Assembly: GCF_044502415.1 (NCBI RefSeq)
Contig: NZ_CP172402.1
From: Haloimpatiens lingqiaonensis
GTDB taxonomy: Bacteria; Bacillota; Clostridia; Clostridiales; Clostridiaceae
Strand: one strand, 5' to 3'
Length of the DNA: 64,000 bases
The position numbers were made by a program, and so were the translations under genes. Position 1 is the stretch's first letter. Each line of letters begins with the position of its first letter. Shown one piece after another: positions 44,404-53,135 of this stretch. The notes below the pieces were generated by a model that saw only the letters and a program-made list of their open reading frames with translations, was not told the origin of the DNA and searched no databases.

Positions 44404-46728
44404 CTGAAACCACAATATGATAACTTGCCACAGATACTTAAAAGTAAGCCACAGTTTTGCTGTTGGAAATATGAAGAGCGAAGTGGTAGAAAAACCAAAG
44501 TTCCCTATAACCCAGTAACGAGAAAAAGGGCAAAACCAAATCAACGTGGTACATTTAAAGATTTTAGTTCGGCGGTAGCTGCTATAAGTGATTATGACGG
44601 TATCGGATTTTTGGTAGGTAATGACATTTGTGTTATCGACTTAGATGATTGCTTTGATAGCGGTGGTAAGCTTAAGCCTGTTGCCCAAAGTATTGTAGAC
44701 GCTTTTATTGATTGCTATATGGAACACAGTCCATCTGAAAAAGGGCTTCATATTTTCTTTAAGGCCACAGGCTTTAACTTTGACAAAACAAAATACTATA
44801 TCAACAACAGAAAGCTGGGAGTTGAGGTCTATGTGGCTGGAGCAACAAATCGTTTTGTTACCGTAACAGGCAATGTATATGCAAATGGTGATATAGCGGA
44901 GAAATCGAATGAACTACAGATGATACTAGACAAGTATATGTTGCGTCCTACCCCTGTGAAGCAAATTCTGGATACAGAAAGTCAATCCTATCTGTCTGAC
45001 AAGTCTGTTATTGAGAAGGCTTTAAAATCGGCAAATGGAGAAAAATTCAAAGCATTATGGCAAGGAGATACGTCAGGCTATGCTTCTGCCAGTGAAGCTG
45101 ATTTGGCACTTTGCGGTATGCTGGCATTTTGGTGTGGCAGGGATATTGGGCAGATGGACAGACTTTTCCGGCAGAGCGGCCTAATGCGAGATAAATGGAA
45201 TAGACCACAGTCCGGCAGTACTTATGGAATGATAACCATAGAAAAAGCAATCGCAAATGCTACTGAGATATACAAACCAGGTGGTAAGCGTTCATCAGCT
45301 ACAGAAGATTTTGGTGAATGTTCCCTTGCTGGCTTTAAGCCTGAGAGTAACGATCGCTACCCTTGGACGGATATTGGGGCAAGCAGGTTGTTTGCTGATT
45401 ATTATAAATCTTTTGCCCGCTTTGTTCCTGAAAGGAAGATGTGGTTTTGCTATGAGAATGGCATTTGGATTCCTGATGTCGGTAATCTAAAAGTAATGGA
45501 AATGTGTAAATCATTGGCTAACCAACTGCTAACCTATGCTTTAACTATTCAGGATGAACATCAAAGAAAGGCATACATTGACTATTGCCGAAAGTGGCAG
45601 TCACGAAGATACAGGGAAACGGTGCTTAAGGATGCACAGAGCGTATATCCCATATCAATGGCTGAATTTGACCAAGACCCGCTTATGCTCAATTGTGCCA
45701 ATGGAACATTGTTTTTAACATCCATGGATTTTCATCCCCACAACAGCGAGGACAGGCTTACAAAGATATCTGGTGTTAAGTATGATCCAGAAGCAAAAAG
45801 TGAGCGATGGGATAGATTTATTCATGAGATTATGAGCGGAGATGAGGAAAAGGCAAAATTCCTCCAAAAGGCCTTTGGCTACAGTATCAGCGGAGACACT
45901 CGGTATGAATGCCTGTTTGTTCTCTATGGTGCTACAACTCGAAATGGTAAAGGTACGCTATGTGAGAGCATTCTTAAGGTATTAGGCAGTTATGGCTGTA
46001 CCGCAAGGCCGGAGACTATCAGTCTGAAAAAGAACAATAACAGTTCAAGTCCAAGTGAAGATATTGCCCGGCTTGCAGGAGTACGCTTTGTGAATATCTC
46101 CGAACCTAGCAGAGGACTTGTCTTAAATGCTGCACAGGTAAAAAGCATGACGGGTGGTGACACCATTAACGCAAGGTTTCTACATGAGAATTCTTTTGAC
46201 TTTTCGCCAAAGTTTAAGCTGTATATCAACACCAATTATCTGCCCGTTATTACGGATATGACGCTGTTTTCTAGTGGCAGAGTGGTGATTATTCCTTTTG
46301 AACGACACTTCGATGAAAGCGAGCAGGATAAAAACCTAAAACGTGAATTCGCCAAACCGAAGAATCAGAGTGCTATCCTCAACTGGCTAATTGAAGGCTA
46401 TCAGTTGTTAAAGAAGGAAGGCTTGACTTTACCTGATTCTGTTAAGACAGCAACGGAGGCTTATAAACGTGACAGCGATAAAATAGCATTATTTTTCGAG
46501 GATGCCTTGGAGGAAAGTCCTAACAGTGAGGTGCGGACATCCGAAGTGTATGCCCGGTATCAGCGGTGGTGTAGTGCCAATGGATGTTATTCGGAGAATG
46601 CAAGAAACTTTAAACAAGCATTAACAGCTATTGCCCGTGTAGAACGGAAACGACCACGTTCTGGTGGTGGAATGACCACAATGCTTATCGGATATAAGCT
46701 GACTGAAGAAGAATTTCTTCTTATTTAA
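44404..46728 (+). CDS. P4-type phage/plasmid primase-helicase
   Basis: About 774 residues. The N-terminal half is a prim-pol-like domain (IGFLVGNDICVIDLDDCFD, KGLHIFFKATG), and the C-terminal half a D5/SF3 helicase with Walker A LYGATTRNGKGTLCESIL and a following NISEPS segment. It starts replication of mobile elements by making primers and unwinding DNA. The frame reads upstream of TTG 44425 to CTG 44404, which has AAGGAGG at the right spacing and adds LKPQYDN, the usual start of relatives. A CTG start is therefore likely. It is followed by a paired-repeat region that may be an origin. Confidence 0.85.
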   Translation: MKPQYDNLPQILKSKPQFCCWKYEERSGRKTKVPYNPVTRKRAKPNQRGTFKDFSSAVAAISDYDGIGFLVGNDICVIDLDDCFDSGGKLKPVAQSIVDAFIDCYMEHSPSEKGLHIFFKATGFNFDKTKYYINNRKLGVEVYVAGATNRFVTVTGNVYANGDIAEKSNELQMILDKYMLRPTPVKQILDTESQSYLSDKSVIEKALKSANGEKFKALWQGDTSGYASASEADLALCGMLAFWCGRDIGQMDRLFRQSGLMRDKWNRPQSGSTYGMITIEKAIANATEIYKPGGKRSSATEDFGECSLAGFKPESNDRYPWTDIGASRLFADYYKSFARFVPERKMWFCYENGIWIPDVGNLKVMEMCKSLANQLLTYALTIQDEHQRKAYIDYCRKWQSRRYRETVLKDAQSVYPISMAEFDQDPLMLNCANGTLFLTSMDFHPHNSEDRLTKISGVKYDPEAKSERWDRFIHEIMSGDEEKAKFLQKAFGYSISGDTRYECLFVLYGATTRNGKGTLCESILKVLGSYGCTARPETISLKKNNNSSSPSEDIARLAGVRFVNISEPSRGLVLNAAQVKSMTGGDTINARFLHENSFDFSPKFKLYINTNYLPVITDMTLFSSGRVVIIPFERHFDESEQDKNLKREFAKPKNQSAILNWLIEGYQLLKKEGLTLPDSVKTATEAYKRDSDKIALFFEDALEESPNSEVRTSEVYARYQRWCSANGCYSENARNFKQALTAIARVERKRPRSGGGMTTMLIGYKLTEEEFLLI

Positions 46729-47002
46729 ACACAGTGTAGCAGCTTGTAGCAAGAAAAACAGGTTATATAAAAAATCGCTCTCGTATAGAGAGTTTAGTTT
46801 TTACCTGCTACATCTTGCTACAAAGCTTAATACCACTAAAACCACTGGATACAACTCCATGTGTTGATACCTACCCCCTAGGGGAGGTCAAATCTCCACA
46901 CCTTTTCATCTGGACAACGGGCGTGGGGCAACGCGTAAAAAAACGCGGTTTCAAACGGGGTATATACCCCACAATCCATTTTAATTTAGGAGGTAAACGA
47001 TT
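46729..47002. other. Noncoding region with symmetric repeats and GC palindromes
   Basis: Two GTAGCA sites (46736, 46746) mirror two TGCTAC sites (46806, 46816), each pair 10 bases apart, around a CTCTC/GAGAG hairpin with a T-rich tail. Further on are CCTACCCCCTAGGGGAGG and GGGGTATATACCCC palindromes. In related prophages such sequence lies between the replication and packaging genes, so a block of genes may be missing here. Confidence 0.5.
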
Positions 47003-47902
47003 ATGGCAACATCAACAACTTATAATAGAGCGTTTTGGAATGTTATGAAAGGAAAAGAAGAAAATAATCGAAATCTAAGCGAGGGCTTTGATAATGCAGG
47101 AGCCTATGTCGCACCAGACGAGTTCCGAGAAGGCTTTAACACTGCATTGGCAAAGGAGAATATATTCCGCAGATTTGCTACTGTTATCAATCTATCTTCT
47201 GCAGAAGGTAAAATTCAAGCGGTATCCTCAACGGGTACAGCAGATTGGGTTGAAGACGGAGATCCAATCCCCGAAAGTGTCGATACATTTACACAGTTTC
47301 TGGTGAAATCATACAAGCTGGCATCTCTTGTCAAGCTAAACCGCTCATTCGTCACCGATATGAACTTTAATCTTGAAAAATATCTGATGGGTGATTTTGC
47401 GAAGCGTTTTGGCAAGGCTGAGGAAAATGCATTGCTTAATGGAAATGGCACAGCTCAGCCAACAGGTATCCTTACAGCAGATGCAGATGTAACTACAGCA
47501 GACAATAGTACCATCTCTTTTGATGAGATCATCTCTCTGTATTTTTCATTAAAAGATGAATACCGAAATAACGCTGTGTTTATCATGCACGATAATACAG
47601 CCATGCTTCTTAGAACCCTTAAAGATACAAGCGGCAGTTATCTGTGGAATTCTTCAGATAACACCATCTTCGGAAAGCCTGTAGTTACCTCTCCATATAT
47701 GCCTACAGTATCAGCAGGAGCAAAAAGCATAGTATTCGGAGATTTATCTTATTACTGGCTGATTGAGCGTCAACCAATAACAATAAAAAAATTAAGTGAG
47801 TTATATGCATTGCAAGGACAAATTGGATTTTCTGCTTACGAGAGATTGGATGGCAAGCTAATTCAACCGAATGCTCTAAAAATATTACAAATAAAAGCTT
47901 AA
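47003..47902 (+). CDS. HK97-type major capsid protein
   Basis: 299 residues. GAYVAPDEFREGFNTALAKENIFRRFATVI is the N-arm/E-loop start seen in capsids, followed by the P-domain and A-domain regions (AEENALLNGNGTAQPTGIL, RTLKDTSGSYLW, IVFGDLSYYWLIERQ). It lacks the roughly 100-residue N-terminal scaffold (delta) domain. This protein is known from short clostridial capsids of about 295-300 residues. No maturation protease, portal or terminase is nearby. ATG at 47003 follows TAGGAGG. The frame is open and intact. Confidence 0.88.
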   Translation: MATSTTYNRAFWNVMKGKEENNRNLSEGFDNAGAYVAPDEFREGFNTALAKENIFRRFATVINLSSAEGKIQAVSSTGTADWVEDGDPIPESVDTFTQFLVKSYKLASLVKLNRSFVTDMNFNLEKYLMGDFAKRFGKAEENALLNGNGTAQPTGILTADADVTTADNSTISFDEIISLYFSLKDEYRNNAVFIMHDNTAMLLRTLKDTSGSYLWNSSDNTIFGKPVVTSPYMPTVSAGAKSIVFGDLSYYWLIERQPITIKKLSELYALQGQIGFSAYERLDGKLIQPNALKILQIKA

Positions 47903-47977
47903 ATAATGGATTAGGCACTGAGTCATCAATTCTGCTCAGTGCCAGTTCCTTCAAAACATCGGACAGGAGGTCACGAT

Positions 47978-48181
47978 ATGGAAAATCAAAGTAACAGCCG
48001 CACAACCAAATCCGATATCGGAGGTACAGTCTATGTGGTGGAATCACGAGTAAGTGATTCAGCAAAGGAAAGTGCATATTCCAAGCTGAAACGACTGATT
48101 ACAGTCAACGCAAAAAACCTTTCAAAGTTATCAGATAGTTCATATAAACCCACGGAAATCAACTCGACTTCTTCAAGGTAG
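47978..48181 (+). CDS. Small TnpW-like transposon protein
   Basis: 67 residues from ATG 47978, chosen over an upstream ATG because AGGAGG sits 7 bases before it. The middle IGGTVYVVESRVSDSAKESAYSKLKRLI has the pattern of TnpW-type proteins found just before large serine recombinase genes in mobile elements. The function is unknown. It ends 57 bases before the recombinase start, in the same direction. Confidence 0.65.
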   Translation: MENQSNSRTTKSDIGGTVYVVESRVSDSAKESAYSKLKRLITVNAKNLSKLSDSSYKPTEINSTSSR

Positions 48182-49109
48182 TACGGTAATATACATAGTG
48201 CTAAACCGCTTGAAGACTGTCGGAAATGGAGGAGAAAAATGAATAGACAGTCAACATTTAGCACTATACGTAAATCAACATTAGCATTTGAAGAAGCGAA
48301 AATTACTGCTCTTTACTGCAGGCTTTCCCGTGATGATGAGCTTGCAGGGGACAGCAACAGTATAGTAAACCAGAAGGCAATTCTAAAGAAATATGCTGAG
48401 GACAACGGTTTTCGTAACATCGAATTTTATGTGGATGATGGGGTCAGCGGTACAACTTTTGATAGACCAGACTTTAACCGCATGATTGCAGATGTAGAGT
48501 CCGGTAGAATCGGAACGATTATCATCAAGGATATGTCCCGCTTCGGCAGGGATTACCTCAAAGTAGGTTATTATACCGAGATTATGTTTCCTGAAGCAGA
48601 TGTACGATTTATTGCTATTAACAACGGTATTGATAGTGCAAACCAAGCAGACAGTGACTTTACACCGTTTCTTAACATTATTAATGAATGGTACGCTAAG
48701 GATACTAGCAAGAAAATCCGTGCTGTGTTCAAATCCAAAGGACAATCCGGTAAGCCACTCTGCACCAATCCACCTTACGGTTATATTAAAGACCCTGAAG
48801 ATAAGTTGCACTGGATTATAGATGAGAAAGCCGCCGAAGTGGTCAGAGATATTTTCCGACTGTGCATAGCTGGCTTTGGACCCACGCAGATAGCAAAGCA
48901 ACTTGAAAAGCGATGCATTGATACACCTACGGTTCATCTTCGCAAAATGGGTATTAACACTCCAGCAAGACCACCTGAAAACCCATATGCTTGGTCGGCT
49001 CGTACCGTAGCAGATATTCTGGCTAAAATGGAATATCTAGGTCACACGATAAATTTCAAGACTTCTAAAAAGTCATATAAGAGCAAAGTCAAGATATTGA
49101 ACAATCCAG

Positions 49110-50719
49110 CAGAGATTTAGCACCTAAATTCCAGTAAAAATTTTATTTTTACTGGAATTGTATCTTTTTACATTTACTTAAAGGGCTGGTAAGCCCGCAG
49201 ACCGATAGGTCGCAAAAATAGATACACTTACCCCTACCCCAAGAAATCTTTAAAATCAATTTCCAGTTTTATATTTGATTAAGTTTTTACAAATAGTGGG
49301 TTATGCCAACCATTTTCTATAATAAATCTTTCATCTCTTATATCTTCAATAACATCTATTTGGAGCATATATTTCTTTCTAAAATTTCTTATACACCTAA
49401 AAAAATATAATTGCATTAGATTAAATGCTATTATTATAAACATTAATACTGTTTCTATGCCCGTAGGGCTATGAAGAAAACAATGATTCAAATGCCATTC
49501 TGTTTTTAACTGATGAAAAGCATTATTTTCAATGTCCCACCTTTTATGCATTATTTCCCATAAAGTTTCTACCGACGTTAATTTATCCGTCGTTATAATC
49601 CATGACTCTTTAATTTCCATTTTATCTCCATTATATATTTCTTCTATAAACTTTATAAACCTTACTTTTATTTCTGAATCAGCCATTTCAAAATTATCTT
49701 CATCCCAAGCTTTTATCTTTAAATAATTTTTATTTTTTTTATTAACTATCCATTCTTTATCTGCCTCACGGCACTTAAATAAAGCTAGTGCATCTTTTAC
49801 AATATGAAGTCGTTCATCTTTAACCCTTACTACTGCATTCATTCCTATAGAGAGCACTTCTTTAATCCAAGTAGACTTACAATATAAAGCGTCAGCAACT
49901 ATAATATCTGCAAAATGATGATACTCTTTATAAAGTCTTCTGATTAGTCTTTTGCCACCTGTAGTTTCCCCCTCATCCTTATCTGAACTGTCCTTTTTAG
50001 GCTCAAGCATCTCTTGCCCTAAAATAATGTGTGGATCAGAACCTACGGTTGTACATACTACTGTTCTATGAAAATAATGAGTAGTTCCATTTTTATCAAC
50101 TCTTGTAAGGCATTTATCACAACACTTTTTAGTGCTTTCAAATAGCTCTACACCGTCTATGGCAACTACTTTTAATTTATCTATAGTACCATTTCTAAAT
50201 ACTTTATTTTTTACAATGGTTTTTATTATATGTTTATGAATTTCTTTTAATCCATCTAAATCAAAATCACTTAAGGAGCGCCTAACGGCATCAATGCGTG
50301 GCATTTTAGTTTTTTTAGGTATTACTTTTTTAAACTTGCCTTTTTTAAGCCAATGTTCTAATCTATTGAAACTTCTTATCTGAAGCATAAATCCAAATAA
50401 CACCACGAAGGTAATTGTTGAAATTTTTACATCAGATTTTATTCTTTTATCTTTTAAGTTATTGATTTTTTCACCTATATCGTATACCTTATTAATATAA
50501 GTAAGTAATTGTTTTAAATAACTTTTACTCATTTTATCAGCATCCTTTTTAAGTTGGTTTCTAGTAAAAACTATTATAAAAAGGATGCTTTTATTATGCA
50601 AATTTTTTCTCTAAAATTTCCAGCAAAAATCAGAATTTATGGTTTTTAACCTAACCCTCAATCATTCATTATAAATCAGCGGGCTCACGCCCCAAAAATT
50701 TTTAAGCGCTAAACTTCTG
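49110..50719 (-). mobile_element. 1,610-bp IS4-like insertion sequence
   Basis: Ends form imperfect inverted repeats: CAGAGATTTAGCACCTAAA at the left and (reverse complement) CAGAAGTTTAGCGCTTAAA at the right. It holds one intact leftward DDE transposase gene and a CCAGTAAAAATTTTATTTTTACTGG stem near the left end. It splits the recombinase gene. Confidence 0.88.
49279..50532 (-). CDS. DDE transposase of the IS4-like element
   Basis: About 417 residues from ATG 50532, chosen because AAAAGGA lies about 10 bases before it; an upstream ATG at 50601 in the same frame is possible. DDE residues are visible in VVAIDGVELF (Asp), IIVADALYCKS (Asp) and WDIENNAFHQLKTEW (Glu, in an R-E-K-like context). 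Two cysteine pairs (CCDKC) suggest a metal site. The transposase frame is complete. Its group assignment (IS4-like) is from motif shape only. Confidence 0.8.
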   Translation of the reverse strand: MSKSYLKQLLTYINKVYDIGEKINNLKDKRIKSDVKISTITFVVLFGFMLQIRSFNRLEHWLKKGKFKKVIPKKTKMPRIDAVRRSLSDFDLDGLKEIHKHIIKTIVKNKVFRNGTIDKLKVVAIDGVELFESTKKCCDKCLTRVDKNGTTHYFHRTVVCTTVGSDPHIILGQEMLEPKKDSSDKDEGETTGGKRLIRRLYKEYHHFADIIVADALYCKSTWIKEVLSIGMNAVVRVKDERLHIVKDALALFKCREADKEWIVNKKNKNYLKIKAWDEDNFEMADSEIKVRFIKFIEEIYNGDKMEIKESWIITTDKLTSVETLWEIMHKRWDIENNAFHQLKTEWHLNHCFLHSPTGIETVLMFIIIAFNLMQLYFFRCIRNFRKKYMLQIDVIEDIRDERFIIENGWHNPLFVKT

Positions 50720-51519
50720 ACAATCCAGAAGATTGGCTAGTTTTCAAAAATACCCATGAAGCAATTATTGATGAGGGGACTTGGGAAACAGTGCAGAAAA
50801 TCAGAGATGGCAAGCGAAGACCATCACGATTAGGTGAAATGGGAATGCTTTCTGGCATGATGTTTTGTGCCGACTGTGGAGCAAAGCTGTATCAGGTTAG
50901 AGGCAAGGGATGGACACACGATAAGGAATATTTCGTTTGTGCGACTTACCGCAAGAAAAAGGGTATGTGCAGTTCACATCAGATACGTAATGTTGTAGTG
51001 GAACAGCTTTTGCTAGAAGATTTAAGACGTGTAACCTCCTTTGCCAAAGACCATGAACAGGAATTCATCCGTATAGTTATGAATAATTCAGAAAAGGAAC
51101 TTGCCAAAGAACTCCGCCAAAGTCAAAAGGAGTATGAACAAGCACAGACTCGCATTGCTGACATAGACAAAATCATTCGAAAGCTATATGAAGACAATGT
51201 GATGGGCAAAATTCCCGAAGAGCGTTTTTACAAGATGTCGGCTGAATATGAAGCCGAGCAGAAGGCACTGGAAGAAAGGATATCCAAATTAAAGCATACC
51301 ATTGATACAGCAAATGAACAGTCCCTCAATACCGACCGCTTTTTGGCACTGGTTAAAAAATACACAGAAATTACAGAATTGGATGCAGAGATTATTCGAG
51401 AGTTCATTGACAAAATTATAGTATTTAAGGCTGAAAAAGTAGATGGCCGCAGAACCCAGCGGATTCAAATTTTCTATAACTGCATAGGCGCTATCGACTT
51501 ACCAAAATAAACGAAAAAA

Positions 51520-51556
51520 CGGCATAGCCGAATATCAACGACTATGCCGAATTTTT
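51520..51556 (+). terminator. Terminator after the recombinase
   Basis: CGGCATAG / CTATGCCG followed by AATTTTT, 10 bases past the stop. Confidence 0.7.
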
Positions 51557-51610
51557 CAGGAATTATATATCCCTATCTGACCGCTCCTAAATAGGCTGAT
51601 TTTAAATTTA

Positions 51611-52012
51611 CTATTGAACTGGATTATAGGTAGTTGCTTCTTGTAAATTTGCCTTTGTTTCATCACCCCTTGCATATTTCACGTGGTAATAATAATTTTC
51701 TCCTACTATTAACTTTTGAAATTGCTCCTTTGTACAACTAACCAAACATTTTTTGTAAGAATTGCTCTCTATTGAATTTATAATTATATAATAATTTTCT
51801 CCATCTTTTTCTTTATAAGAATAAGGACTTTTTCTTTTTTTCATAACTTCATGCTCTTCCTTATTATCTTTTTCTATAAGTACTACGGAACCTGTAATTG
51901 TTTCCGAGGTTTTTGGGGGTCCAAATATGCCGTAGAGAATATATGATACAAATAAAATTGGTATGACTATTATTAAGACCACTAAGGACTTATATTTAAT
52001 TTCACTTTTCAT
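51611..52012 (-). CDS. Hypothetical single-pass membrane protein
   Basis: 133 residues, with one N-terminal membrane segment (about 10-29, LVVLIIVIPILFVSYILYGIFG) and a soluble, probably outside, domain rich in Lys, Tyr and Glu. A lone Cys pair (KKCLVSCTKEQF) could form a disulfide. I recognise no family. It starts 3 bases after the stop of the secreted-protein gene, so both are one unit of membrane and secreted partners. Function unknown. Confidence 0.6.
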   Translation of the reverse strand: MKSEIKYKSLVVLIIVIPILFVSYILYGIFGPPKTSETITGSVVLIEKDNKEEHEVMKKRKSPYSYKEKDGENYYIIINSIESNSYKKCLVSCTKEQFQKLIVGENYYYHVKYARGDETKANLQEATTYNPVQ

Positions 52013-52015
52013 ATA

Positions 52016-52408
52016 TTAATACCCTAATGACCAATGTGGTGGATTAGTCGCTGAAGTTGAGTAATAATTATTAGGAACTATATACCAAAAAAAATTAGGT
52101 AACCCTTCAATATAGTGTTTATTCCATTCACCATCATACCAATAATAATTAGTTGAATTGATACTAGTCCAATAAATTTTTTCGCCACATGCACAAGTAT
52201 AGCATGAAGAATTATAAACCTTTCCCCCTTTATAAAATGCAAATTTTTCTAGTGATGCATTTTGCGCCACATGATTTCTTCCATTCACCCTGCAAACTTC
52301 AGTGTAGTTAGGTTTATCAATATCTTTTGCTTTTACATTCAGGTAAAAAAATGGTAAAATAAACATGACTAATAATAAAATTAATGTACCTTTAACTTTA
52401 ATTTTCAT
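52016..52408 (-). CDS. Hypothetical secreted protein
   Basis: 130 residues. Residues 1-27 are a signal peptide (KVKGTLILLLVMFILPFFYLNVKA) with a likely cut after VKA. The rest is aromatic-rich, with Tyr and Trp clusters (TSINSTNYYWYDGEWNKHYIEG), a CYTCACG cysteine group (Cys residues two and one apart) and a Cys at EVCRV. I recognise no family. It is first in the pair with the membrane protein, between the island and the riboflavin genes. ATG at 52408 has GGAGG upstream. Confidence 0.6.
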   Translation of the reverse strand: MKIKVKGTLILLLVMFILPFFYLNVKAKDIDKPNYTEVCRVNGRNHVAQNASLEKFAFYKGGKVYNSSCYTCACGEKIYWTSINSTNYYWYDGEWNKHYIEGLPNFFWYIVPNNYYSTSATNPPHWSLGY

Positions 52409-52494
52409 ATTTTACCTCCTAAATACTTAATATAATTATATTATAACACAATATTTTACCATATTAAAGGATTAAATCTATTATTTTCTATTTA

Positions 52495-52959
52495 TTATAT
52501 ATATTCATTTAATAAATTAGCCATTTCAATAGCTATTACCCCAGCATCATAGCCTTTATTCCCTGCTTTAGTTCCCGCTCTCTCTATAGCTTGTTCAATA
52601 CTTTCAGTAGTTAAAACACCAAATATTACAGGTACTTCTGTATCTAAAGAAACATTAGCTATACCTTTTGAAACTTCACTGCAAACATAGTCATAATGAG
52701 ATGTGGTTCCTCTAATAACAGCCCCAAGACATATAACTGCATTATATTTATTTGATTTAGCCATTTTTTTTGCTATTAGAGGTATTTCAAAGGCTCCTGG
52801 AACCCAAGCCACTTCTACATCTTCATCCTGTGCTCCATGTCTTTTTAAAGCATCTAATGCCCCTGCTAAAAGCTTGCTTCCTATAAACTCATTAAATCTT
52901 CCAACAACTATACCGAATTTCAAACCTTCTGCTATTAATTTTCCTTCATATACCTTCAT
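52495..52959 (-). CDS. ribH: Lumazine synthase
   Basis: 154 residues from ATG 52959 (MKVYEGKLIAEG), preferred over the longer start because GGAGG lies just before it. RibH joins 5-amino-6-ribitylamino-uracil with dihydroxybutanone phosphate to form lumazine, the step before riboflavin. Motifs include GIVVGRFNEFI, WVPGAFEIP, ICLGAVIRGTTSHYDYVC (with the catalytic His) and VIFGVLTTESIEQAIERAGTKAGNKG (phosphate-binding). It is last in the leftward rib operon. It forms large icosahedral or pentameric assemblies in other bacteria. Confidence 0.95.
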   Translation of the reverse strand: MKVYEGKLIAEGLKFGIVVGRFNEFIGSKLLAGALDALKRHGAQDEDVEVAWVPGAFEIPLIAKKMAKSNKYNAVICLGAVIRGTTSHYDYVCSEVSKGIANVSLDTEVPVIFGVLTTESIEQAIERAGTKAGNKGYDAGVIAIEMANLLNEYI

Positions 52960-53135
52960 TATTATTTCCTCCAATTATTTAATTTTTCTACACTATCCAC
53001 CCTTTTCCTTAATTGATAATGTAGCCTTTCTCATCACTTACTGACGCTAATGACACTAAAGTAAGGCTTCTTAGTTAAATTATAAATATCAATAAATATA
53101 GAAATTTCATTTTACTATACCTTTTGTACCAAAAT

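Larger units (their letters stand above)
49101..50728 (+). repeat. 9-bp target-site duplication flanking the insertion sequence
   Basis: ACAATCCAG occurs at 49101-49109 and 50720-50728, immediately outside the element's ends. Confidence 0.9.
48239..51510 (+). pseudogene. Large serine recombinase, split by an insertion sequence
   Basis: The recombinase half before the insertion (48239-49109) has the resolvase catalytic core: Ser30 in ALYCRLSRDDELAGDS, IIIKDMSRFGRDYLKVG, and the Recombinase domain with IAKQLEKRCIDTPT. The second part (50729-51510) has the zinc ribbon GMMFCADCGAKLY...CATYRKKKGMCSSHQIR and the coiled-coil region after it. Removing 49110-50719 plus one copy of the 9-bp target joins both parts in frame across ILNNPEDWLVF into 550 residues. 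Such TnpX/TndX-type proteins integrate and excise elements at short core sites. The interruption leaves only an inactive N-terminal piece ending at an in-frame stop inside the IS. Confidence 0.92.
43850..51560 (+). mobile_element. Mobile island: primase, capsid, TnpW-like protein, split serine recombinase
   Basis: All four main genes are rightward and richer in G and C than the surroundings. Gene content is P4-type primase-helicase, HK97-type capsid, TnpW-like protein and large serine recombinase, about 6.1 kb once the inserted IS is removed. There is no terminase, portal, tail, relaxase or transfer gene. Ends and att sites could not be read; limits given are the flanking terminators. Confidence 0.6.

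Noticed and set aside
46815..47048. 77-residue plus-strand open frame before the capsid gene
   Set aside because: No ribosome site; runs through the GC palindromes and into the capsid gene in another frame.
47703..48077. 124-residue minus-strand open frame
   Set aside because: Antisense to the capsid end and the TnpW-like gene; no start signal and codon pattern unlike genes here.
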